This document shows positions 19,301 through 24,389 of a DNA stretch of 64,000 nucleotides, piece by piece. A model generated the notes under the pieces. It was not told the origin of the DNA, searched no databases, and saw nothing but the letters and a program-made list of their open reading frames with translations. The translations under genes were made by a program, and so were the position numbers. The DNA comes from Chitinophaga eiseniae (GTDB lineage Bacteria > Bacteroidota > Bacteroidia > Chitinophagales > Chitinophagaceae), in contig NZ_FUWZ01000002.1 of assembly GCF_900167135.1 (NCBI RefSeq), forward strand, positions 2,010,651 through 2,074,650, read 5' to 3'. How positions within the stretch are numbered: the stretch's first letter is position 1; each line of letters starts with the position of its first letter.

Positions 19301-21490
19301 TTCACCAAATCCGGTCCGGAAGAAGCTGCCGCCGGCAACGATATAGTATACACCCTGAATCTCAGCAACACCGGCCCTTCCGATCTGCTGGAAGCGACTG
19401 TTACGGATATCATCCCGTCACAGGTAAGAGCGGTGTCCTGGAAGATCATCACACAGGGTGCTGCCTCCCTGGCTGCGGGTACACCGGTATCCGGTACTAC
19501 GCAGCAGCTCTCCTTTAAAGCCAATGTGCCGGCCGGTGCTGGCAACAGCATACAGGTGATCATCACCGGGGTGATAGCGCCCGACTTTACCGGTACAATA
19601 GAAAATACAGCACAGACGACAGATAATAACGGTCAGCTATATCCGTCATCCGTTACAACAACCGTCAGCAATGAGTCGCAGTTGTCGCTCACCAAAACCG
19701 GCCCGCAAAATGCCGCTGCCGGAAGTACCATCACCTATGTGGTAACGGCCACCAACCTGGGCCCGTCCAATGCGAAAGGCATCCGCATTACCGATGTGGT
19801 GCCTGCCGGCGTCACCAACGTCACCTGGCAGGCCACCGGCACCGGTGCCGCGACTGTTACCGCTAATGCCACCGGCAGCGGTAATAATGTGAATGTGACC
19901 GGAAACATCGACGCCGGTGCGGGTAACAGCATCCGGGTGATCATCAATGGACGGATAGCCAGCAATACGGCTTCAGGAGGCATCTCCAACAGCGCGCTGC
20001 TGACGACTACAGACGGTCGTCAGGTGCCCAGTGATACCGTGTCCACCAGCATTATCAGGACCAATACCGTGGAACTGGTGAAAATAGCGCCGGCCAGGGC
20101 TGCCGCAGGCGACAGTATCCAGTACGACATCATCGTGTCTGACCCGGGCGTGAGCGACCTCAGTAAGGTAACCGTACAGGATATCATACCAGCTACCATT
20201 ACGGGAGTACGCTGGACTACCGCCGTAACCGGCGCGGCGCAGGTGCTCAGTGGCGGTAGCGGTACCGGCAATACGGTCAACGTTACTGCAATGATACCTG
20301 CCGGTGGCGACAATATGGTGCATATCGTGGTAAAAGGAAAGATAAACCCTGTCTTCGCCGGAGTACTCACCAATAACGCCACCGCCACTGCGGAAGGCAA
20401 TACCTTCAACGCATCTGCCACTACTACGGTGCAGCGGAACCTGGACCTGGCCATCGCCAAATCCGGCCCGCCAACCGCCAGCAGCGGCGATACCATCCAC
20501 TACGTGCTCACCGCCAGGAATAATGGCCTGGCTGCGGGTGATGGCGCAGTGATAACGGACGTATTACCAGCAGGGATAAACGACATCGAAGGGGTGGTGC
20601 TCACCGTCAGCGGTGGCGCAGGTAACGTCCGGGTGAATGTGAACAATCGTACGGTAACGGCCACTGTCGGCACGTTCCCGGCAGGCGGCGAAGTAAGGCT
20701 GAGCATCAGCGGGGTAGCACCGGGACCGGGCACTTTCAGCAATACTGCCACTATTACCGCCCCCAATGGCGCGATTGATACCAACCCGGCCAACAATACC
20801 AGCGGAACAATTGTTACAAAAGTGGAACAACGGCTGATCCTGAAACTGGCTGACCTCCAGTTGAAAAAAGTGCTGATGAACAACGGGCCGTTGCAGACAG
20901 GCGGTAAGGCCGTATTCCGGGTAACATTGACCAATGCGGGACCGGATTCAGCACAGACTATCGTGGTGAGGGATACGCTTACCGGTAACCTCGATCTTAT
21001 AGGTGGTATCAATGTGAGCGCGGGCATCACCCGTTATGACGCGGTGTCCAGAATTGTAGTATGGGAAGTGCCGGTGCTGGCATCCGGACTAACAGCTACC
21101 ATGGAGCTGACCGCCCGCATCAACAGCAACGGTACCGTGGTGAATGCAGCGACCGCTACCAGTGCTGTTAAGGACCCGGACCTGTCTAACAACACTGCTG
21201 TTACCCAACCCGTAACGGTATCCGGTGATGATATTTTCATCCCCAACGTGATTACGCCGAACGGCGACGGCAGGAACGATCGATTTATGATCATCGGTAT
21301 CTCGCGTTACCCCAACTCATCGCTCTTTATCTATAACCGCTGGGGCAACCAGGTATATCAATCTAAAAACTATCAGAACGAATGGGATGGCCATGGATTA
21401 AGCGAAGGCACTTACTACTATGTACTGAAGCTGAGAACAGCAGAAGGTGGCGAAAGGTCTTACAAAGGATGGATAGAATTGATGCGGTAA
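7394..21490 (+). CDS. Giant SprB-like T9SS adhesin with lectin-like domain and about 30 DUF11 repeats
   Basis: From ATG 7394 it encodes 4698 residues. This start gives a clean signal peptide (cut after SLSARA, residue 24); the frame also opens at GTG 7313, which would bury that signal. Domains: L-type lectin-like beta-sandwich, about 25-285; three divergent DUF11-like repeats to about 710; four Ig/PKD-like domains with GPDQxLC and GTGTW motifs, about 713-1055; one DUF11; a cadherin-like domain (VLTNDSDPE), about 1190-1287; about 26 more DUF11 repeats, 23 of them very alike (unit about 128 residues, KSGP...GPSDA...V.WTAT...GTGN...IPAG); a final CHU_C/type B T9SS sorting domain from about 4612 (VITPNGDGRND...YNRWG). 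Expected to be exported by T9SS and held at the cell surface, for adhesion or gliding; carbohydrate binding by the lectin part is inference. A PorP/SprF gene follows, as with SprB. Confidence 0.93.
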   Translation: MIRVRPDAWHFVYACLLLSLSARAQFTITENFKGSSAGNVTLGGAAKLTSGGDDPAGQGWLRLTEDVGNQVGYAFVNAGFPSTLGVLMDFEYVAWRRTNPGLGGGDGFSVFLFNDNITAATFSLGSRGGSLGYAQSTSTGNTGLAGGYVGVGIDEYGNYANCSEGKSGGVSGNCGTLYRDYISARGPSPTYSYLGGSSVGTSLDYDVVTSTRPTAAQFYRRVQVTILPTGTGQYTLTVKSTNVQGGTLQTLFGPITLTSPPPARMKLGFAASTGGAYNRHEVRNLIITTPGNIRIQKLVDKPIAKVGDALTYKVTVHNETTSALTGLPLQDVFSPAGGFNISNVTFSNDGFAGNTATGYTSTNFSNATLNMQASSTSTFTVTGTVASMPPGKVLTNKVWVTPSATGITDPDASNDTSSVSTNIIAPDLAITKTHNGNLRKGLTGNYVLNIANSGVDAKPDVSQVTVTDVIPTGLTINGTPTGTGWTINVSGATVTATRQDALAAGASYPPVTIPVKVSVGAPDSVTNTATVANAYEANTANNTATDKVDTRRNMDLQVVSSVSPPNKQGCLNTPYNIQINIRNNGPDSAVNGKFSFSVPTAINNISLVSRTITAGSGSFGVGSSISNIGYTDSVTLTSGGAATYIFSVTVTTQAPADLAIFEASLLRSATDLDTDASDPTVAVPTNPNHECDAAPSGGGCNNILRDTTFVRNKPTPSNAGTDQAVCNVTSATLNGNNPVTGTGTWRQLTGPNTATIANPKMANTGVSNLITGTYTFEWAINNGSCAASADTMQLRVDAPPSLPIAGPDQNLCSATTTTMAATAPVVGTGGWRQLSGPNTAVFADTASSNSAVSGLVTGSYAFAWTTRNGSCPALADTVLVTINTPGPAANAGPDQQLCNATGTTLAGNAAAPGIGTWTQIAGPNNATIVSPNQNNTALQNLTPGVYQLVWTIRNGACAATADTVQITVYAPPTTANGGPDQTKYNNGLFTMSANAPVNGVGNWAVVSGTAAVASNNDPNTNVTLQPNTSATLTWTITNGNCPPSVDTVVLTFRRQADLKITKSDAGNTYQTGSPLVYTLTVENLGPSDVSGASIQDVLPALMSNPTWTAVTTGAGVTVSATSGSGSLIKINVNIPFAAGNKIVVTVRGTVAATAKGGDVIENMGVLAFPADTPDPDQSNNTSAVTGTVPNNPPIAVNDQYTTPRDVAVSGNVLTNDSDPESQPLTVTTTPVTPPTHGQVVQRADGTFTYTPNPGFTGTDSYVYQVCDNQGACATATVTIQVTAAVTDLVVTKTATPASAVAGQPLTYKITITNNGPSTIQPNEIITVADSIPAGFLVGSFSASEGTYDQGSQQWTGLTMPAGKSVVLTVFGRVASQFTGSSLRNVVYLTPPAGDVDPGVDSASVVTPVSRSVEVTVDKTDNTPLYVPGTTTQYKITVVNKGPSDLTGATFRDPLPAGITVASWTAVSPDGAQPAISGNGAIDQPLNIPAGSKIVYTLTLNIPSGFTGALVNTATATVPAGYTNINPAGNTATDTDDPDLQYNITVSKSGPAQAIAGDSITYQLQISNSGPSDLVNATVADILPTVIQNAAWTVAVQGSATAASTSGTGNVNFTGSIPAGSGNSILVTIKGLINSAATGSFSNTATVTPAGKTPVSSNTVNTVINNRTGLTLSKAGPASGTVVAGNSISYLIRLTNAGPSDANGIVLQDAVPANIQNVTWNVTTLGTASMAAGAPVSGIGNTVRTTVNVPAGAGNVVQVQVNGEVNASATDTLINTATATLAGIDTATATSKTVVLTEPGLQVRKSGPAAVNAGTPIVYTITVGNTGPSDAVNATITDLVGPNSIRNVSWTATASGAAVVNSGATGTGNSVSVNANIPAGANNEVTITITGTVMSSATGSTINTATVTIPGKQPVNSNEVVTTIGQQPGLVITKQGPASATAGGTLLYVLKLTNTGPSDAYNVAFADTIAAAVQNPAISATAFGNAKVDSKDVTTNIAHVVADLPAGDSNYVLILISGKIDPAFSGQIRNQGTADAGGGHTAVSEVVVTTVSNVPALELSKSAPDTVAAGQSLTYTVTAGNHGLSDAKGAVITDAVPTGLTNVSWTATAAGRAAVTAGAAGTGNNIQVTGDIPTGNDHTILITITGTVSPSFTGVLTNYATGTAGGRPPVISDTVNTVVLNKPQLQISKSAPATISAGGQITYVITVTNAGPSDAQNVSIADAVDTTVQHVQWQATASGGAVISSGAAGSGNQTLVTANIPAGAGKVVVTIQGTVNPAAAGTLSNVATAGATGQPTVKTEVSTQVLNNPQIALSKTGPAQINAGEQISYRLVATNYGLSDARNLKIQDVVPQQITNVSWTASVAANGAVLTGNTGTGNNILVTGNLPAGTGNHIFVDVTGTVAPGYVGVLRNSGYVAMQAKDTVQSDTVVTTVQNKPSLQIVKTAPDTVAAGGAITFTLTVTNPGPSDATSVTVTDAVPAFVQNVSWSAEAKGSATLQTTSGTGSNNVPVTGTLPAGAGNAIIITIHGTVDPAFTGDIPNMAQATAAGQPSVSSNTTTTHVVKQVSLAVIKAGPDRIAAGAHIAYLIGFRNYGPSNATGVQFRDTVPAAIHNVTWEVIGLGNTVITAGQSGTGNPIAVTADMPAGSPVSSALVVVQGTVDASYTGPALVNVAHVSSADQPIPARDTAVTTIYNEAKLDIVKSGPGKAFAGDSIKYTIHLTNSGPSDAMNIAVNDVIDPAILQPVWTATATGTASAGVASGTGNVTLTGNIPVGAGNGIDITVTGTLNPDFTGTSLSNTATAAISGQTPVTSTVNTTVGRSGSLRVVKSAPGSAAAGSNITYVLTVRNAGPSNLKGVAIHDAIPSNILQATWTAVSTGPNTVVSVGGGTGNVDLTADMAADTSSVIITVKGRIDPSTANGTNISNTVTATPPAGVDNPQPVSATAITAVSRQADLVMVKSGPANINAGQDITYQLQITNRGESDVDDAVITDVVPSGIIISGATATATGNAAAAAPAITGNTVTLTGDIAAGNGNSILVIIKGTVDPSATGTISNTATVTPPADVTETIPANNSSSISTVITTDVGVQVSKSGPASVNVNDPITYSIVLTNNGLSDATGMTITDAVPADISVNNWTATATGNASVTPASGTGNNISLSGMLGGSSSGTITITVNGIVRTTAAATITNTVVVEAGGTKTSSVVTSVNKSVDLRISKSGPTTMFAGEAIDYLLTVTNNGPADAMGAAIQDVVPAGVMNVTWTATVANGAAVTSNSGSGNNISLNADIPANSGEVTIHVKGIVDPAFTGTLVNTAIATPPAGVTDPLPTTATVNTVVTAATGITIVKSGPANVVAGNGITYTLLVRNNGPSNATGVVIRDTIPSGVANVNWQGVATNATITGAASGTGNVILTADIPAGGAVTVTINGTTDPTFNGIISNRAVAGTILSNTVDTRINNTPGLVITKSGPARIAAGSNISYSISVANNGPSTAVGATVSDVLPQEVQNATWSATAGNGAAITGGNITNGSGNVSFKADIPAGGTIMVMVNGQTDAAVSTGTITNVAAITPANGIPVTDTAQTVLTQLSKLRVVKAGPDSAAAGSRIAYTIDVYNDGPSNAVNMQIADVLPVQLQQVTWSATAAGAATINGGDLKDQPGNVALTASVPQGSGHSIHIIVSGVLQASFAATDTIGNTATATLNNVTTSSNRVITIVYNKAAVQLSKSGPATVAAGGHISYNLVLSNGGPSDAANIQVSDILPPQLLNPVWSATAFGAAVIQGGNVSDQTGNVALTAGVPAGAANRVVITIEGDTDPALTGTVTNTASYTFGGNTVPTPPVVTTVTSQTALRLSKSGPDTLAAGSTITYTLQVTNSGPSNAANVTIADVVPAAVTNVTWTAAATGAVVHGSSSGTGNNISINADIPAGSGHSVLVTVTGTIAPNGSGIVKNTATVSNSTGVVAQDSVQTQLVQQPGVVFTKSGPEEAAAGNDIVYTLNLSNTGPSDLLEATVTDIIPSQVRAVSWKIITQGAASLAAGTPVSGTTQQLSFKANVPAGAGNSIQVIITGVIAPDFTGTIENTAQTTDNNGQLYPSSVTTTVSNESQLSLTKTGPQNAAAGSTITYVVTATNLGPSNAKGIRITDVVPAGVTNVTWQATGTGAATVTANATGSGNNVNVTGNIDAGAGNSIRVIINGRIASNTASGGISNSALLTTTDGRQVPSDTVSTSIIRTNTVELVKIAPARAAAGDSIQYDIIVSDPGVSDLSKVTVQDIIPATITGVRWTTAVTGAAQVLSGGSGTGNTVNVTAMIPAGGDNMVHIVVKGKINPVFAGVLTNNATATAEGNTFNASATTTVQRNLDLAIAKSGPPTASSGDTIHYVLTARNNGLAAGDGAVITDVLPAGINDIEGVVLTVSGGAGNVRVNVNNRTVTATVGTFPAGGEVRLSISGVAPGPGTFSNTATITAPNGAIDTNPANNTSGTIVTKVEQRLILKLADLQLKKVLMNNGPLQTGGKAVFRVTLTNAGPDSAQTIVVRDTLTGNLDLIGGINVSAGITRYDAVSRIVVWEVPVLASGLTATMELTARINSNGTVVNAATATSAVKDPDLSNNTAVTQPVTVSGDDIFIPNVITPNGDGRNDRFMIIGISRYPNSSLFIYNRWGNQVYQSKNYQNEWDGHGLSEGTYYYVLKLRTAEGGERSYKGWIELMR
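12010..20830 (+). repeat. Tandem array of 23 similar DUF11-coding repeats
   Basis: Within the adhesin gene, 23 consecutive units of about 385 bp start with a conserved K(S/A/T)(G/A)P segment. Units keep similar protein motifs but differ clearly in DNA, so they are old or diversified rather than recent copies. Motif words such as GGTCCGTCTGA and ACCGGTAA recur across units and could support recombination. Confidence 0.85.
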
Positions 21491-21516
21491 TCAACATTAA
21501 AAACCAGTCCACACAT

Positions 21517-22518
21517 ATGACAAAGCGATTTTTATTACTTGTATGCGGCTGCATCGGGCTATTGACAGCCACTGCCCAGCAAAACGTGCAGTTCAGCCAG
21601 TATGTGTTCAATGGCCTGAGTGTAAACCCTGCCTATGCAGGATACAAACAGGATTGGTATCTGAATGCGATATACCGCCATCAGTGGGTGGACTTCCCGG
21701 GAGCGCCCACCACGGCAGGCATCTCCATAGATGGTCTCACCAATGCCAAAGATGAAAGGGTAGGGGTGGGCGCACAGGTGATGCTGGACAAACTGGGGCC
21801 GCAGGAAAACCTGTCGGCCTACGGGTTTTACTCCTATCGTATTCCATTGGACCCTGAAGACACCCGGCGCCTGTGTATCGGCATCGGTGGCGGTATCACC
21901 CAGTACAGCATAGATGGCACGGCCTTAAAATATGTGGACGACCTGGACCAGGCCATCCCGCTGGGCAAAACGTCCAGGATAGTGCCGGACGCGCGTTTCG
22001 GGGTATATTACTATACGCCTAAGTTTTACGCCGGCGTATCCGTGATGGACCTGTTCTCGCTCTATTCCGCGAACATCAACTACTACTGGGGTGGATACAA
22101 CTACAATACGTTGAAGAAAACACAGCACCTTTACCTGACTGCCGGTTATATGCTTAACCTGTCCGAAAATCTCAAATTAAAACCGTCCCTGATGGTGAAA
22201 GAAGATTTTAAAGGGCCGACCAATGTGGACCTGAATGCTTTCCTGCTGATTGCCGACCGGTTATGGGTAGGGGGATCTTATCGTACCGGTGTGAAACTGT
22301 GGAACAAACCGGCGCTGTCCAAAGACCTGGAGCAGCTGGACGCTGCCAGTGTACTGGTAGAGTTTTATGCCACACAGCAATTGCGTATTGGTTATGCCTA
22401 CGATATTACGGTCAGCAAAATGGCCAGCTATCAGCAGGGATCACATGAAATCTCTGTAGGCTTCCTGTTCAACAGTAAAAAATATGAATCCCGCACCCGT
22501 AGCCCAAGGTACTTTTAA
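21517..22518 (+). CDS. PorP/SprF family type IX secretion outer-membrane protein
   Basis: A 333-residue outer-membrane beta-barrel protein. Signal peptide at residues 1-20, then the family hallmark QFSQYVFNGLSVNPAYAG and repeated aromatic strands to the C-terminal SVGFLFNSKKY. ATG 21517 is chosen because it begins the signal peptide; the upstream frame only overlaps the adhesin gene. SprF-type proteins sit next to giant type B-sorted adhesins and are needed for their surface display, which matches its place 26 nt behind the adhesin gene. Confidence 0.95.
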   Translation: MTKRFLLLVCGCIGLLTATAQQNVQFSQYVFNGLSVNPAYAGYKQDWYLNAIYRHQWVDFPGAPTTAGISIDGLTNAKDERVGVGAQVMLDKLGPQENLSAYGFYSYRIPLDPEDTRRLCIGIGGGITQYSIDGTALKYVDDLDQAIPLGKTSRIVPDARFGVYYYTPKFYAGVSVMDLFSLYSANINYYWGGYNYNTLKKTQHLYLTAGYMLNLSENLKLKPSLMVKEDFKGPTNVDLNAFLLIADRLWVGGSYRTGVKLWNKPALSKDLEQLDAASVLVEFYATQQLRIGYAYDITVSKMASYQQGSHEISVGFLFNSKKYESRTRSPRYF

Positions 22519-22530
22519 AATATTGCAGGC

Positions 22531-24195
22531 ATGAGAAAACCACTGATCCATTATTTTACCACCGGCATACTGTTTTGCATCACCCTGACGGCCGCCGCCC
22601 AGGAGCAGCCATCGATCAGCAAAACAGCGGATATCCGCTTCCGCAGGGAAGAATATGCACAAGCGGCAGGACTATACGAAAGGTTGTTACGTACCCGGGA
22701 AGGCCGCAAACATGCAGCGGAAATAAAGCAGCGGCTGGCCACTTCCTACCGGTTGTATAACCAGTATGAGAAAGCCGCCTACTGGTACGCCCAGCTGTTG
22801 CAGGACAATACCGCTACGCCCGAAGACCGCCTGTATTATGGCGACATGCTGAAGAGCCTCGGCCGCTACGATGAAGCCAGGCAACAATACAGCCAGCACC
22901 CCGACCCGCAGCGGGTAGCCTCCCGCATCGCCGGATGTGATTCAGCAGCGAGGTGGCAAGGGCTCCCCGGAGCGGTGAACCTGAGAAATGAAACGGGTGT
23001 CAATACCGGTAAAAATGACTGGGGCACCACCTGGCATGGCAATCATGTAGTTTTTGTGTCTGACAGCGTACGCAGAAATGTGTGGTACATCAAAGGGACA
23101 CGCCGTCGTTATGGCCGCAACAATGCGGGTTATGGCAAGTTGTATGAAGCAACATCAGGACAGTCAGGCATCGGCTACGTGAAAGATTTTTCATCCGTGA
23201 TCAATAATTATCCTTACCACGTAGGGCCGGTTTGTTTTACACCCGCTGGCGATACCGCCTATGTGACCGTTACCGATCCTGCGCGCCGCGTACCTTACGA
23301 CAAAAAGGAGCGGCCGGTGTATGGCACACGGCATCTGAAGCTGCTGGTGTTTGTAAGACAGCAGGATAAATGGCAGGCGCCGGTGCCGTTTCCCTATAAT
23401 AGTAACGACTACTCGATAGGGCATGCCGCACTCAGTGAAGGGGGCAATATCCTGTATGTTGCTTCTGATATGCCCGGTGGTAGTGGTGGTACCGATATCT
23501 GGTATTGTGAAAAACAAGCCGACAACAGCTGGGGAAAACCACAAAATGGAGGACCGGAGCTGAATACCGCAGATGATGATGCGTTTCCTGTCACGGGAGC
23601 CGGTGACAGGCTGTATTATGCGAGTAAGGGCAAAGCCGGTTTAGGGGGCTATGATGTATTTGCTGCCAGCGGTAACAAGGCGGCATGGACCACGCCGGTA
23701 AACCTGCTGCCTCCTTTTAACTCCAGTGCGGATGATTTCTACTATGTGCCGCAAACCAGCCGGGAAGGCTTTATCTCTTCCAACAGGCCAGGCGGCCGCG
23801 GCGGCGATGACATCTATAGCTTTAACCTGCCGCCTGCGCTGCCGGAACTACAGCCGTTGCCGGTACCACTGTTACGTATACCCCTCACCGTTGATATCTG
23901 CGCACATACCGCCACCTGCGTTTATCTGTATAACAAAACCAGGGGGATGGGATGGTGTTACATGATTATGCCGCCATCAGAGAAGATAGAAGCAAAGCTG
24001 GAACCAGACGCAGAATATGTTATCCGCGTACATTACCCCGATCATATAGAGAGTGTGGAGTTTGATACCAAAAATATGAACGAAAACACTCCGATCAATA
24101 AATCTATTTGTCCCACGACGCCTGCTGTGAAAGAAACAACACCGTACCCTCCAAAGGGACATGGTCATCCACCTAAAAAGAAACGGAAGAAGTAA
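22531..24195 (+). CDS. TPR/PD40 beta-propeller protein of the T9SS module, without OmpA domain
   Basis: 554 residues with a signal peptide (1-23). Residues about 30-140 are TPR-like helices (EEYAQAAGLYERLL, YEKAAYWYAQLL). Residues about 150-430 hold PD40/WD40-like blades such as MPGGSGGTDIWYCEK, GLGGYDVFAAS and RPGGRGGDDIYSF. PorE-type T9SS proteins have this order followed by an OmpA peptidoglycan-binding domain; here the chain instead ends in a short beta-rich segment and a basic HPPKKKRKK tail. It starts 12 nt after the PorP/SprF gene, so probably the same operon. Role in T9SS assembly is inferred. Confidence 0.8.
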   Translation: MRKPLIHYFTTGILFCITLTAAAQEQPSISKTADIRFRREEYAQAAGLYERLLRTREGRKHAAEIKQRLATSYRLYNQYEKAAYWYAQLLQDNTATPEDRLYYGDMLKSLGRYDEARQQYSQHPDPQRVASRIAGCDSAARWQGLPGAVNLRNETGVNTGKNDWGTTWHGNHVVFVSDSVRRNVWYIKGTRRRYGRNNAGYGKLYEATSGQSGIGYVKDFSSVINNYPYHVGPVCFTPAGDTAYVTVTDPARRVPYDKKERPVYGTRHLKLLVFVRQQDKWQAPVPFPYNSNDYSIGHAALSEGGNILYVASDMPGGSGGTDIWYCEKQADNSWGKPQNGGPELNTADDDAFPVTGAGDRLYYASKGKAGLGGYDVFAASGNKAAWTTPVNLLPPFNSSADDFYYVPQTSREGFISSNRPGGRGGDDIYSFNLPPALPELQPLPVPLLRIPLTVDICAHTATCVYLYNKTRGMGWCYMIMPPSEKIEAKLEPDAEYVIRVHYPDHIESVEFDTKNMNENTPINKSICPTTPAVKETTPYPPKGHGHPPKKKRKK

Positions 24196-24246
24196 GCATG
24201 CCACCATCGGTGTCTGCATATGCCCCAACTATATATCGTCGCATTC

Positions 24247-24295
24247 GCCTGCATAAAACGCCCGAAAGGTTTTGTGCAGGCTTTTTGTTTTTATA
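24247..24295 (+). terminator. Terminator after the adhesin/PorP/PD40 operon
   Basis: A 13-bp stem GCCTGCATAAAAC/GTTTTGTGCAGGC (one G-T pair) followed by TTTTTGTTTTT. Confidence 0.85.
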
Positions 24296-24341
24296 ATAGG
24301 ATTATAATCAATTTATTATAAAATGATTTTAAGATAATTTT

Positions 24342-24356
24342 GTTTACATTGTAAAC
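24342..24356. promoter_or_regulatory. Palindrome GTTTACATTGTAAAC, candidate operator
   Basis: A 7-bp inverted repeat around one central T, 34 nt before the TonB receptor ATG and just ahead of a TTATCTTCG promoter-like box. Its size and place suit a dimeric repressor or activator site. Confidence 0.45.
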
Positions 24357-24389
24357 TAGTTTATCTTCGGTTTCCCTAACTCCCAAAAA

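Noticed and set aside
12010..20830. Regular repeats considered as a CRISPR or satellite array
   Set aside because: They are in-frame DUF11 coding units of about 385 bp, not short repeats with spacers.
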